Assembly (NCBI GenBank): GCA_026182355.1 | Contig: JAPFBL010000102.1 | Location: 814,501-878,500, forward strand | Source of the DNA: Hermatobates lingyangjiaoensis | Lineage: Eukaryota > Arthropoda > Insecta > Hemiptera > Hermatobatidae | Reading direction: 5' to 3' | Length of the DNA stretch: 64,000 bases | In this document: positions 46,485 to 56,531 of the stretch, one piece after another | Position numbering within the stretch: the first letter of the stretch is position 1 | Layout: each line of letters starts with the position of its first letter | Made by a program: the position numbers and the translations under genes | Notes under the pieces: generated by a model | Told to the model about the DNA's origin: nothing | The model's input: the letters and a program-made list of their open reading frames with translations, nothing else | The model's database searches: none

Positions 46485-48210
46485 TAAAATATTGATGCCA
46501 ATTGCCAAATATAGTATTTCGGGTTTCGACTTAGGTTTTTGCTACTAGAAGCTGTTACAAACCAAGAACTTTTATCAGTTATTCAGACCAGTTCTTTTAT
46601 ATATCCATTCTACAATACTTTTCTTAAGTTTTGTGAGTAGGGCGTATATTATGTTACCGAGTAAAATAATATACACATGTAGTAAAAAAAAATTAAGTAT
46701 GTGAAATATATTGCAATAAACTTCCTCCAAGTAGGGGTACTACTTTAGAGGAGAAAAAAAGAGTAAAATAATTTTTTTGTATTAATCTTTGCTATGTTTA
46801 TAAATTGAAATTTATCAACTATGCTCGATTAAAGTTGAATCGAATCGGCTTGTAAGTGGTGTGACTACGTTGTAATATTAACCCTTAAGACAGTTCAACA
46901 AAATGGACCACAACCCTAAAACAGATTTCAGATTACTCAGGACATCAATTCCTACTCAATTATCTAGATATGATTAATGCTGCATTGTGTGGTAAGAGTA
47001 AAAATAGTCTCGTGTCGTCATATTCTGTTCATTTAAAATATTGGCAAGCGATTGATTTCAAAAAGCATCAATTTAAATTATTTCTTTTCATGAAAAAGAA
47101 ATTGTTTAAGTAAAATATATCCTAGAATTTAATATAAAGCGATTAATATAAAGAACATATAATTAAAATTAAAAAGGAAATAGAACAGAAAATAATAACG
47201 TTTATACATTTCTGTGTACAAAGATATCAAAGAGAAGTCAAATCTTGAAGAAGATTTGAATTGATACAAAAAGGATCAGCTAGAGAAATATAAAAGAGGC
47301 TGTTCTTCTTGTTAAAGCTACTTTGGGTCATTATGAACGTCTAGTTCGTTAAGACAGGAGCTTCCTTTTTAACGGTTCTCTACTAACAATCTCAGGTAAT
47401 GCCATCAGAGAACTTCTCCTTCTCTTCTTTGTTGCAAAACATCAGTCTATTCATTCTTAAAAGTTATTAAACATGTAAAATTGTGTTTATTTAAAATACT
47501 GAGCTTCTGGAATTAATATTTACATTTTTGAGTTTTAACGTACTCATTTATTTTACACAATTACTGCTTTTATTTTCATTCTTAAAATAAAATTTTTGTT
47601 ATCGATTTTTCAATGAGAATATAAGTTTTAACGTCTCCTAAGTCCAGTTAAATTGGTTTTGCTAATTTCTTTGTGCATGTATTTGTTCATTTTTGTTCTC
47701 TACCAACTGAAGATTTCTTATCAGTTGGCATATGGATTCTGTTGGTCAGCGCAACAACTATCCTATTCCTTTCCTTAACCAGATCACTCTTTCCAAACAC
47801 CCCTTAAGACCTTCTAAAAAAGCAATCTGTAACTTCCTACGCAACAGATGAACTCTAGAAGTTAAAGATTGTTTGTTTTCCATATTTTCTAAAGTTGTTA
47901 TTTCATATTCATTTTCTTTAATTAATTTATTAACTTTTCAAGTTTTTACTGTCTCTTATTTAACCATTATGTTAATAAATCATTTTATTATTATTCAATT
48001 CTACTATTATTTAAGACTTTTATTCCTTTTATTTTGTATTCTGATTATGCTTTACATTGTCTACAGTATCTGGTCTCTTTCCTTTATCATATTGGGTTTT
48101 CTCTTTCCACCTCCGTTTACGGTGTTACAACGTGTTCCTTATCTACTAGCTGTTTATCAGTTGTTACCCAGGCACCTTTCTAACCATTTATCTCCTGATT
48201 ACGTTGTATG
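46485..48210. other. No gene seen
   Basis: AT-rich. The hydrophobic 132-codon frame at 47873-48271 is a T-rich by-product that runs into the 66-bp repeat. Confidence 0.55.
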
Positions 48211-48216
48211 TATGAA

Positions 48217-48271
48217 TATTAAAGTATGTTTCAGTTCTTTCTCATGTGTTTCTAAGTATTTTACACTCTAA

Positions 48272-48282
<11 letters not shown>
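48217..48282 (+). repeat. 66-bp direct repeat, first copy
   Basis: TATTAAAGTATGTTTCAGTT to ACACTCTAATTTAATATAT; exact copy at 48428-48493. Confidence 0.95.
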
Positions 48283-48328
<46 letters not shown>

Positions 48329-48645
48329 CAATGATCAAACCACAATAAGAAATGGGAAAACAAGACTAAGATCTTTCAACCGTAACAAGCGGTCTTTGTC
48401 AGAGTCAAAAACCCAACTGAGGTTGGGTATTAAAGTATGTTTCAGTTCTTTCTCATGTGTTTCTAAGTATTTTACACTCTAATTTAATATATTATATATA
48501 TATATATATATATCAATGATCAAACTGAGGTTGGGTTTTTGACTCTGACGAAGACCGCTTGTTACGGTTGAAAGATCTTAGTCTTGTTTTCCCATTTCTT
48601 ATTGTGGTTTGATCATTGATTGTTATTTCACGTGTTTATGTGAAA
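48329..48645. mobile_element. Family A fold-back split by a copy of flanking DNA (copy 12)
   Basis: The left arm (48329-48424) and right arm (48526-48645) are both good, but between them sit a 66-bp exact copy of the DNA at 48217-48282 and a second (TA)n tract. The left core has one change (GGTCTTTGTCAG). Confidence 0.85.
48428..48493 (+). repeat. 66-bp direct repeat, second copy
   Basis: Lies between the two arms of family A copy 12 and is followed, like the first copy, by (TA)n. Confidence 0.95.
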
Positions 48646-48661
48646 GCTTTTTATATATATA

Positions 48662-48836
48662 TATAAAGATTTCACTTAAACAGGTGAAATAAGAATCAAT
48701 GATCAAACCACAATAAGAAATGGGAAAACAAGACTTAGATCTTTCAACCGTAACAAGCGGTCTTCGTCAGAGTCAAAAATCCAACTGAAAGATCTTAGTC
48801 TTGTTTTCCCATTTCTTTGTGGTTTGATCATTGATA
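48662..48836. mobile_element. Family A fold-back, right core deleted (copy 13)
   Basis: The left arm is complete. The right arm resumes at GAAAGATCTTAGTCTTG, so stem II and the CTGACGA box of the right arm are missing. TA repeats on both sides. Confidence 0.82.
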
Positions 48837-48954
48837 TATATATATATTATATTATATATATATATTATTATATATATATATATAATAACTTTAGATTACA
48901 CAAAGCACGACACAGAAAAGAGAATAAAAAGAACACTTACAGAATTCATAGTAT

Positions 48955-49150
48955 ATATATATATATATATACTTTTTCGTTGGAAATACAATCCAAAACG
49001 GACAAATATAGTTCAATATAGAAATAGAAACATAGTGAAATCAAAAGAATACACTTATAGTCTCTAATTTTTGGTTTGAACAATCTTCAGGAGAGATAAG
49101 AGAGGGAAACCAAGCGAACTGGTTCAGAGACGGTTGGAGACCCAACTCCA
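48955..49150 (-). mobile_element. Family E-like unit
   Basis: After (TA)n: TGGAAATACAATCCAAAACG to GACGGTTGGAGACCCAACTC. Core CTGAAGA is present, but stem II is broken (TTGTTCAAACC) and GAAA is AAAA. Lies 240 bp left of the semaphorin-like exon. Confidence 0.62.
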
Positions 49151-49392
49151 CTTGTTATCTATATTTCTGGAAAATGTCTAATGTAAAATGTCTAATATTT
49201 TTAAAGCTAATGATAAATATTTCCAATGTAGATAACTCAATCGTTTAACAATGTATAGCAGTTTTAAAATAAAATAATAATTACAGCTAACACCCTCAGA
49301 AATCTCAAATCTCTTTTACTCTCACAATATTGTTTGACTTTTTGTAATTTAATCCTTTATCATTTCTAATTATTTATTTTCATTTGTTTCAG

Positions 49393-49444
49393 GGATAAAG
49401 TGTATCGACTCAACCTTAGTAATATTAGTCACTCCAATTGTGAG
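49393..49444 (+). CDS. Single internal exon of a class 2 semaphorin-like gene
   Basis: The 52-nt exon is preceded by a T-rich tract ending TTTGTTTCAG and followed by GTATGT after GAG. A CTAAT branch-like sequence lies upstream. The reading frame is one leftover G and then 17 open codons, DKVYRLNLSNISHSNCE, ending in phase 0. This resembles the early sema-domain segment of invertebrate Sema2 proteins, which has the pattern G-A-M-D-(R/K)-V-(F/Y)-R-x-N-L-x-N-I-S-x-x-(N/I)-C. The split first codon would complete with AT from the previous exon to give Met. Class 2 semaphorins are secreted axon-guidance ligands that bind plexins. I found neither the preceding exon (ending ...VGAM) nor the next one in this window, so both flanking introns are long. 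An unrelated 17-codon open stretch between chance splice signals is the alternative. Confidence 0.68.
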
Positions 49445-49984
49445 GTATGTGTTTTTTTTATAATCTTGATATCTTTATTACCAAATACCAGTGACGCAGC
49501 AAGGGAGGGCGGAAGAGAGGTCCTCCTCGGCCGGCACGTGCCAAGGGGCGGAAATTTGAGAGGGTAAAAATAGAAACAAATTAAAATAATGAAAAATGGA
49601 CAAAAAAATCTGAAATTTTATACCACAATGAGTTTCTAAGGTTGTCATATTTTTTGTTTTATCCACCTAATACTGGTTTTATTTAACAGATTTTTCAACT
49701 GTAATATTTTCAAATTATAAATAAATATATTTAAACTTCTTTTTTTAAGGGGCTGAAAGTAAATTATATTTTGTTTTTGTAGGCAGTTAATTTACAATTT
49801 TTTTATGATAAATTTTACGATTTTGTTTTGACAAATCTTTAGTTTTCTTTGATGATGACTGTATGTGTATATGAGCACAGTAATAAGATTAAAGTCTAGG
49901 ACTAATTACACCATTATAAAAATAAAAAATAAATTTAGCTTGTATCTGTTTCTTACACAATTTTAGTTTTAATGATGAGACGAG

Positions 49985-50105
49985 GAAGGAATTCCGGAAA
50001 TTGGAGAAATTGTGTAAGAAACAGATACAAGCCAAATATGGGGCGTTATTTAACAATATATGTTTAAATGAACGACTGCTTCCAACATTTACAAATATAT
50101 ATATA
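49985..50105 (+). pseudogene. PLE N-terminal fragment
   Basis: Frame FRKLEKLCKKQIQAKYGALF, NNICLNERLLPTFTNIY and then (TA)n. Its start repeats in inverse at 49937-49963 (TTGTATCTGTTTCTTACACA), forming a hairpin. A second unit enters the same TA tract from the other side. Confidence 0.6.
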
Positions 50106-50109
50106 TATA

Positions 50110-50245
50110 TATACTTACAAATACTGGCTCCGATATGCTCGTTGTTGTCGGCATCAGGATGACAAACACATATCCTGAACCATAAACGAAGACTGTACAT
50201 TTGTTAGACTTTGGTCATCTTCAGTCTGACCTACAGAGAGATTAG
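50110..50245 (-). pseudogene. PLE leader plus start of ORF, opposite strand
   Basis: Minus strand: CTGAAGATGACCAAAGTCTA (degenerate core), then ATG and RLWFRICVCHPDADNNEHIG, ASICKY and (TA)n. It converges on the same TA tract as the + strand fragment. Confidence 0.5.
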
Positions 50246-50869
50246 AATAATAAAAAGTTAGAATAAAAAAGAAAATATAAATAACAAAATTGAAATTATT
50301 AAATAAATATAACTATAATATAAATGTAGATAGAAAAATGCCAAAGGAAGGTTGTGAAAAAAATTACATTATTTTGTGATGTTAATATATTTTAATTTCT
50401 CCCCCTTGTTTTGTTATTACTTTTCAATTCAACTATATAATTGTATTTACCATGTTTTATTTAATTATTTATTAAAGTTTTCTCCTTTTATTATCTTTTT
50501 TTTTATTTTGTGCTTGCAATGGTAACTATAGCTGTTATGAAATATGTGTTGTGAGTTCATCTATTTCAGTGGTATTTTAGGTACTTACTTTAAACTAGAT
50601 GTGTTTTTTTGTAATTGTGTAGAATAGAAAACGTTTATTAAAGTTTTGATATAGAAGTCAGTGATTGAACGATTTAGGGACTGAGAGATTTTCATGAGAC
50701 TATATAAGCACCCTTGTATCCATTATTTATTAAAGAAACAAATATTTTGATTTCATTTATATTTCGGTATAAATATATATAATTAATTTCAACGCTTAAC
50801 GCAATTTTAAAACACTAGTAGGAAAAAAAAAGTGGTACCTGAGTTATAAGAATAGCTGTCCAGTAACTA

Positions 50870-51260
50870 GTTATGGACACTAGCAGGAATGAGTGGCTAA
50901 GTGTTAAAGTTTTGTTGAAGAGGGTGGAAAGTTGTTGGAAAACGATTTATAGATGAAAGCGAAGCCAGAAGGTAAGTAGGATGTTGGAAGGACCCCCGCT
51001 GTCTGCGGTCATCGTGAGTCCGAAGGCCCTCCGAGTCGCCTAATTAGCCTCTTGGAGCCTGTCAGTCCGCCACCACCTTCCTCCGACACCACCTTTTCAT
51101 GATTTAACGCACCCTAACACACAACTTTAAATTACCTAAATAAATTATCCCCTTTCAGATTCCCTCTTAGGGGGAGAAGAACGATAAACCAGTTTCTCTA
51201 GTGCCAAACTTCACCTTCAACCTCCTTCTTACCGCCATTCAAAATTAATATTTTCTTATA
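50870..51260. other. GC-richer patch, G/A to C/T skew switch
   Basis: Left GAGGGTGGAAAGTTGTTGGA, centre GGTCATCGTGAGTCCGAAGG, right GTCCGCCACCACCTTCCTCC; 1.4 kb after the semaphorin-like exon. Confidence 0.55.
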
Positions 51261-51692
51261 ATACAACTAAAATTCATTACCACAAATTTTGCATCAACTC
51301 TAAACTAAAGTCATTTTCTTCCATATTTCGTATTTTATAACGCACATATTTGATTAACAATATTCATTACGAATAAAATTATGAAGAAAGATTTCTATTC
51401 AAAACTTCCATTAAAATAGTTCACACCAAAAATGGAGAGCTCATCATCAATCTATTATATAAGTTCTTAAAAATACGGATCTTGTTTCAATCATCTAGAA
51501 TCTAGACGAAAAAAGTAAAGAATCAAGTGTCTAGGAATCCCGACGAACAATAACATGAGTACATCTGCCATCCTAACTAAAAGGAAGTATTAATATTAAT
51601 CTTAAAATATTAAGTATAAGAGAGGGAGTGAGAGGATGAGAAAGAATGCGATAAATTTTAAGTGTATTTCTTTACTTTGAATGTTAATCCTT

Positions 51693-51726
<34 letters not shown>

Positions 51727-51729
<3 letters not shown>

Positions 51730-51820
51730 TTGGGTTTTTGACTCTGACGAAGACCGCTTGTTACGGTTGAAAGATCTTAGTCTTGTTTTCCCATTTCTTA
51801 TTGTGGTTTGATGATTGATA
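51727..51820 (+). mobile_element. Family A half unit (copy 14)
   Basis: A clean single right arm between two (TA)n tracts, from CAGTTGGGTTTTTGACTCTG to TGTGGTTTGATGATTGA. This copy is the reference for the hammerhead-like core described separately. Confidence 0.85.
51740..51782 (+). ncRNA. Hammerhead-ribozyme-like motif, family A reference
   Basis: In order: stem I 5' strand GACT (51740-51743), core CTGACGA (51744-51750), one extra A (51751), stem II GACCG/CGGTT with loop CTTGTTA (51752-51768), core GAAA (51769-51772), GATC, the expected cleavage-site pair TT, and stem I 3' strand AGTC (51779-51782). GGG upstream and CCC downstream can extend stem I past a U-rich internal loop. The layout fits minimal type I hammerheads with almost no stem III, as described for PLEs. 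The base inserted between A9 and stem II is the departure. Activity is untested. Confidence 0.6.
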
Positions 51821-51937
51821 TATATATATATATATATATATTTGAAAAATTAATTCGAAAATGTGTCAAAATTGAAATAGGCATAGGTTTTAATAGAACA
51901 CACACACACTTATATAATATATATATATATATACTTC

Positions 51938-52095
51938 AAATAAAATGAAAGGTCCGTGTGGACAATAAACACTTTACCCAATAGGAAAAAAAAACAGAGG
52001 AAGTTACTACAGAAACTCACTTCGATATTTCAACATCCGTCGTCATCAGGAAGAAGAGTACAAAGTACTGGCGTTGAGAAGCAAACCGCAGTTCA
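51938..52095 (-). mobile_element. Family C single unit
   Basis: ATGAAAGGTCCGTGTGGACA to AAAGTACTGGCGTTGAGAAG, the same as the left arm of the 16.4-kb copy. Core CTGATGACGACGGATGTTGA has one change in GAAA context (TTGAAA). TA repeat on the left. Confidence 0.75.
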
Positions 52096-52206
52096 AGTTC
52101 TGGTTGAACTTCATAATCAGAAATCAAATAAATAAATCACAAATAAACAAACACGTGAAGTAATTAATGAAATTAAACCTCCTTCTTTCTCTGCTTATTA
52201 TGTATA

Positions 52207-52328
52207 AAAAGATTTCACATAAACACGTGAAATAACAATCAATGATCAAACCGAAGTTGGGTTTTTTGACTCTGACCGCTTGTTAGGGTTGAAATATCTT
52301 GGTCTTGTTTTCCCATTTCATATTGGTA
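52207..52328. mobile_element. Family A, internally deleted (copy 15)
   Basis: The left outer arm to GATCAAACC joins GAAGTTGGGTTTTTTGACTC. The right core has lost GAAGA (TGACTCTGACCGCTTG) and has TTAGGGTTGAAATATC, so it could not form the usual core. Confidence 0.78.
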
Positions 52329-52559
52329 TTTATATATATGCTGGGAAACAAGGGAAAATAGAAAGGGCAGACTAAAATCATATGTTTGATACTGCAGGCA
52401 AATATGTATACTGTGGGTATTGAATAAAAATATGTAGAAGTACATATGCTGAATTTGTAATGTGTTATCGCTATTATTCAGCAATTATGGCTTCCTATGT
52501 TCGATATAATCATAAAAACCATTAAAAGGATAAGAGTATGGTTTCAACAATATTAAAAA

Positions 52560-52830
52560 AAAAAAAAAATAGAGATTCAAGGGTCAGTAATTATCCCTAA
52601 GTATCCGGCTGACAAACAAAAAAATCCCAAGAGAAAATGGAAATGAAGTCATAAGTGGAAAAAGAATAGGTTGGTGGAAATTAATGCGAGTAATTACTTG
52701 AAGCGATCAACAGGGAACAAAAACTTGCCACTTGCCCGGATTGTTCAAGCCAGTTTCCACTGATGCTTGTTTTATCGCTCTTCATTATGCGATTTACCAT
52801 TCATCTTTTCCATTAGTTTGTCATTAATAT
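52560..52830. other. GC-richer patch, G/A to C/T skew switch
   Basis: Left AAGAATAGGTTGGTGGAAAT, right CGCTCTTCATTATGCGATTT; switch near 52735. Confidence 0.45.
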
Positions 52831-52944
52831 TTTTTTTTTCATCACTTGATGATGTGGCTCTTGTTTCTTTATAACCGCTTAACTAATATGCTTTGGCCGT
52901 TAGTTTAATTATATATGCTCTATTTTTATGCTCTCCATAGTGAA

Positions 52945-53150
52945 CAATATATATATATAAATGTACATAAAATGGAGAAATCAAAAGCACACACTTACAG
53001 TCTCAACATTTTGGTTTGAACCGTCTTCAGGAGAGATATGAGAGGAAAAGCAAATGCACTGGTCTACAGAACTGTCCGATGACGAGGCCATGGAAAGAGT
53101 AGTGAGTTTGTGTTTCATTTCTGTGATTTTTTTTTGGTGAATATAGTTTG
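52945..53150 (-). mobile_element. Family E-like unit
   Basis: (TA)n, then AATGGAGAAATCAAAAGCAC, TCTCAACATTTTGGTTTGAA and CCGTCTTCAGGAGAGATATG. Core CTGAAGA-C-GGTTCAAACC is followed by AAAA rather than GAAA; stem I CTC/GAG is kept. Confidence 0.62.
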
Positions 53151-53179
53151 GTGCTTGGAACCGATTCATTTAATTGGTT

Positions 53180-53300
53180 ATATATATAATTGCGTTTTGC
53201 TAGTCGACCAGAACAATTCTTCTTACTCTCCTAATGACGACACGGTTGAAATATTGTAATGAGTTTTGTTATTGCTTTTCTGTGTTCTTTTCCTTTGGAC
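53180..53300 (+). mobile_element. Family I unit
   Basis: (TA)n, CTCCTAATGACGACACGGTT, GAAATATTGTAATGAG, then TTTCTGTGTTCTTTTCC. The leader shared with families C and D (TTTCTGTGTTCTTTT) is clear. Confidence 0.55.
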
Positions 53301-53699
53301 GTTTCATAAATATGTAATTAAAAGTGCAATAATAGTTTTTTGATATATTTTCAAACTTAAAATATTTACGTAGTGGCTATATTAATATGTTGGGAGTATT
53401 TTTGAAAAAGTTGATTCGATTGCAATATTTCCTCAAACAGTCGTCGTGATAATGAGCTGGGGCTTCTCTGTTTACATAATTAATACATTACTGTGCGCGG
53501 TGCATTGGCACTTGTTGATTTCTAATGCACTGAGAGTAGATAATGGCCTATAAACTCAGGACTACGTACCGAATGATTACAAATCGTCTATGAATGCATA
53601 ATTCACTGCGACCAAATTATCTTGTATTTATGTGATACATTGTATCATTATGGACTTTGACTTTTTCCTTCGAATAGTGTTCTCGACATCTGTGATACT

Positions 53700-53870
53700 G
53701 ATGCTGGTTGAATTGACTATATATATAGATATTATATATAGAGTTCACACAGGAAAGAGAAAAACAGATAAAAACACACACAAAAAAGACTCCCAACGAT
53801 ATTTCGATATTCATCGTCATCGGGCAGAAGTAGTCCCTTTGAGTAGCTGAAGTTAACAACTATATAACTA
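53700..53870 (-). mobile_element. Family I unit
   Basis: TA-rich start, then AGAAAAACAGATAAAAACAC, CAACGATATTTCGATATTCA and TCGTCATCGGGCAGAAGTAG. Core CCGATGA-C-GATGAATATC-GAAA is intact. Directly precedes a family B element. Confidence 0.6.
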
Positions 53871-53874
53871 TATA

Positions 53875-54325
53875 TCAATAACAGATTCAATAATATATCG
53901 ACCGTTAGATAGAATAGGTGTGTTCTCTAATCGGGGTTCGGTCAGTTTTCCAGGATCAAAAATCAAACTCTCGTTGCCAACGTTTCGGTTTTATTTAAAA
54001 CCTTCTTCCTAGGCAGCAGTAAGAATTTTTTAACTAAGAAAATGAAATTTATATTATTTAAATGAAAAACAATATTAACCGGACAAAACCTTCGACTAGA
54101 CTGTCTAGTCTAGTCTCTTCGACAGTCTAGTCGAAGGTTTTGTCCGGTTAACATTGTTGTTCCTTTAAATAATGTAAATTTCATTTTCTTAGTTAAAAAA
54201 TTCTTTATGAAAAAGGTTTTAAATAAAACTGAAACGTTGGTAACGAGAGTTAGGTTTTTTATCCTGGAAAATTGACCGAACCCCGATTAGAGAACACACC
54301 TATTCTATCTAACGGTTGAATTGAT
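53875..54325. mobile_element. Family B fold-back element, nearly perfect ~220-bp arms
   Basis: The left arm (53878-54108) and right arm (54118-54318) are inverse copies meeting at a small palindrome around CTTCGACTAGACTGTCTAG. Each contains the CGTTGCCAACGTTTCGG core. The left arm has the spliced form of the intron site (CCTAGGC|AGCAGTAAG). The right arm has lost about 10 bases there. Confidence 0.82.
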
Positions 54326-54376
54326 ATAGATATCACATATATTGATATTGATATATATATGAATACATATATATAA

Positions 54377-54560
54377 CAAGATTTCACATAAACACGTGAA
54401 ATAATAATCAATGATCAAACCACAATATGAACAGAGAAAAAAGACTAAGAACTTTCAACCGTAACAACAGTTGAGTTTTTGACTCTGACGAAGACCGCTT
54501 GTTACGGTTGAAAAATCTTAGTCTTTTTTCCCTTTTCATATTGTGGTTTGATAATTGATT
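54377..54560. mobile_element. Family A fold-back (copy 16)
   Basis: The left arm lacks the stem II loop region (CCGTAACAACAGTTGAG junction). The right arm has an intact CTGACGAAGACCGC core with one change (GAAAAATCTTAGTC). Confidence 0.82.
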
Positions 54561-54564
54561 TCTA

Positions 54565-55650
54565 TACATAAATCATGTATCTGTGTCTCCGCCATAGATA
54601 TGCGCAAGTTACTTCCAGTTTGAAGTGGAGATGTCAAACCTTCTTCGGAATTTTCCCAATGCAGTAAAAATATAAAAAAGAAAATGGAAAAGTAAAGTAG
54701 CGCAAAAAACATTTTTAAATTATTGAAAGTGGCATGTGTTGTATTTTTTATTTCAATAGCCTAAATGTCTGTACTTCTTGTGTACCCTACTGATAAACTG
54801 ATTAGTAATATTTTTAATAGTGAATATTTTTGCTAAACTATACTAAATTATTATTTTTATTTGTTGCAGAGATAAACTGTGTCTTACGATTTCATGTTGA
54901 GTGGGATTTTTTTTTGTGTCAGAACGTTAATGAAAAACTTCGATATTTGAATAAACAGGAAATTAAGAGAGGTAGCTATCTTAATAACTGGGAAATATTT
55001 ATATGGAAACAGTATTGATTGAAACGATGAAGTTGGCTACTAACCAGCGGTTTCATATAAATGCGATATATGATGAAAATATATTTTAATAAAATCATAA
55101 TTTTGCATGTTCTGAGTATAAGAGAAGCTTATTAATAATCAATTTTTATTGTTTCTATCAATATTGATGCGTCTTTGTTATGAATAATTCTCATGATATT
55201 AATTGAGAATGTTATGACAGAGTTTTATGGGTTCTTTATAACAACTTGGTGGATTTTGATTTTTAACTGTCATACATATTTGATTTGGAATAGAAAGATG
55301 ACTCCATGAAGGATTTTGTATATAAGCGAATGTATCCTTTGAAAGTTAAGTTGGGGTGGTTCCTTACTCCCGAATAATTGGTGTAGTTATACCCAAATAA
55401 GTATGTTGGCAACTTTTTTTTTTCGTCGAAGGTGGATTGAGGCCTTCTGGAAAGCTATAACTTTGACCCTAAATCTTAAAGAAAACATTGTATCTCCCTA
55501 ATGATTCTTCATTGGGAGTACCCATTTTTTTTTACTCAAGTGTTTTTAGACATTCTTCATTGTAAAGGTTGAGACTAATTCCCTAACGTTAATTCTGAGA
55601 GGCAACGTGTTCAGGTTTTTTTTCATCTCCTGCATTGCAAAAATCTTAGT
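54565..55650. other. No gene seen
   Basis: TTTTTATTTGTTGCAG at 54843-54858 looks like a 3' splice site, but the sequence after it matches no family I know. Confidence 0.5.
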
Positions 55651-55659
55651 CTTTCGGTT

Positions 55660-55785
55660 ATATATGAGTAAAATAAAATTTTACTTGATTTTCAAAAAAA
55701 TATTGAGATCCAGAGTGAGCATCTATCCCGGATTTTTACCATTCTAGAAATGAGTGCGCAAGCCACTGGGCTACTCTGCCCCCCC
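55660..55785 (-). mobile_element. SINE head fragment
   Basis: Minus strand: GGCAGAGTAGCCCAGTGGCT, TGCGCACTCATTTCTAG, then GATGCTCACTCTGG. The 5' side abuts a run of 15 C (55779-55793). Confidence 0.6.
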
Positions 55786-56531
55786 CCCCCCCCTGATACA
55801 GTTGGTTGTTTTGAGCATTTAATCCGTGAATTGAGTAATTTTGAACGTCATAGTTGAATAGTTTTTATTTTAGTATAGAACCTAATAAAAAGCTGTTTTG
55901 TAGAAATCCTGATCACTACCTCTCTGATGGTTACGGCTGGGTTATTGATTTTTATTGTTTGCCAGCTCTGGAATTTTGTTATTATTTAGAAACTTATTTT
56001 GTAAGAAACTTAGAAAATACAGTAGAGTATATATTCTGATCGGCCAATATTATATTTCAGAATACGTGGCCGCTATTGCAAATAATACAAGTACGAGTAT
56101 ACCGATGTCCTACGTCGTTTCGAGTTAAATCAATTTGGATTATACGTCGATTTTCAAAAAAAAGATACATGGAAAAATAAAAAAATAAAAATAACGTTTA
56201 CGTCTGAAGATAGTTAACTTCATGTTTGTCTGTTACAAATATTGGAATCATAATATCATTAGAGAACCATTTTAAAATATTATTCTTGATGAAAAGACGA
56301 AGAAGAAGACCGTTCTTCTTCCGAACGAAGAACTGAAGAGAGAGGAAGTCTCTTCCAGTTTTTTTAATACTACCTTACATCAACCAGAATCAGCTGTCAA
56401 TGCTGATGATCCACAACCATCTACGTCCGCGATGTAAACAGTCAGGGTAAATTTAAATTCTTTTTTTCTAGCCTTATTATTACAAAAAATTCTAATGTAG
56501 TGCAATCAGTTATTATGTGGTATTTACTCAT

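Noticed and set aside
47873..48271. 132-codon frame resembling a membrane protein
   Set aside because: T-rich DNA yields F/L/I-rich translation; no family motif, and it runs into a 66-bp repeat that also occurs elsewhere.
54859..55018. Possible exon after TTGTTGCAG
   Set aside because: Two of three frames stop within about 10 codons and the open one resembles no known protein; no convincing 5' splice site.
56340..56440. Possible C-terminus of a transposase (…AVNADDPQPSTSAM then stop)
   Set aside because: Low-complexity acidic and P/S/T-rich end is suggestive of a Tigger- or hAT-type tail, but nothing upstream is readable.
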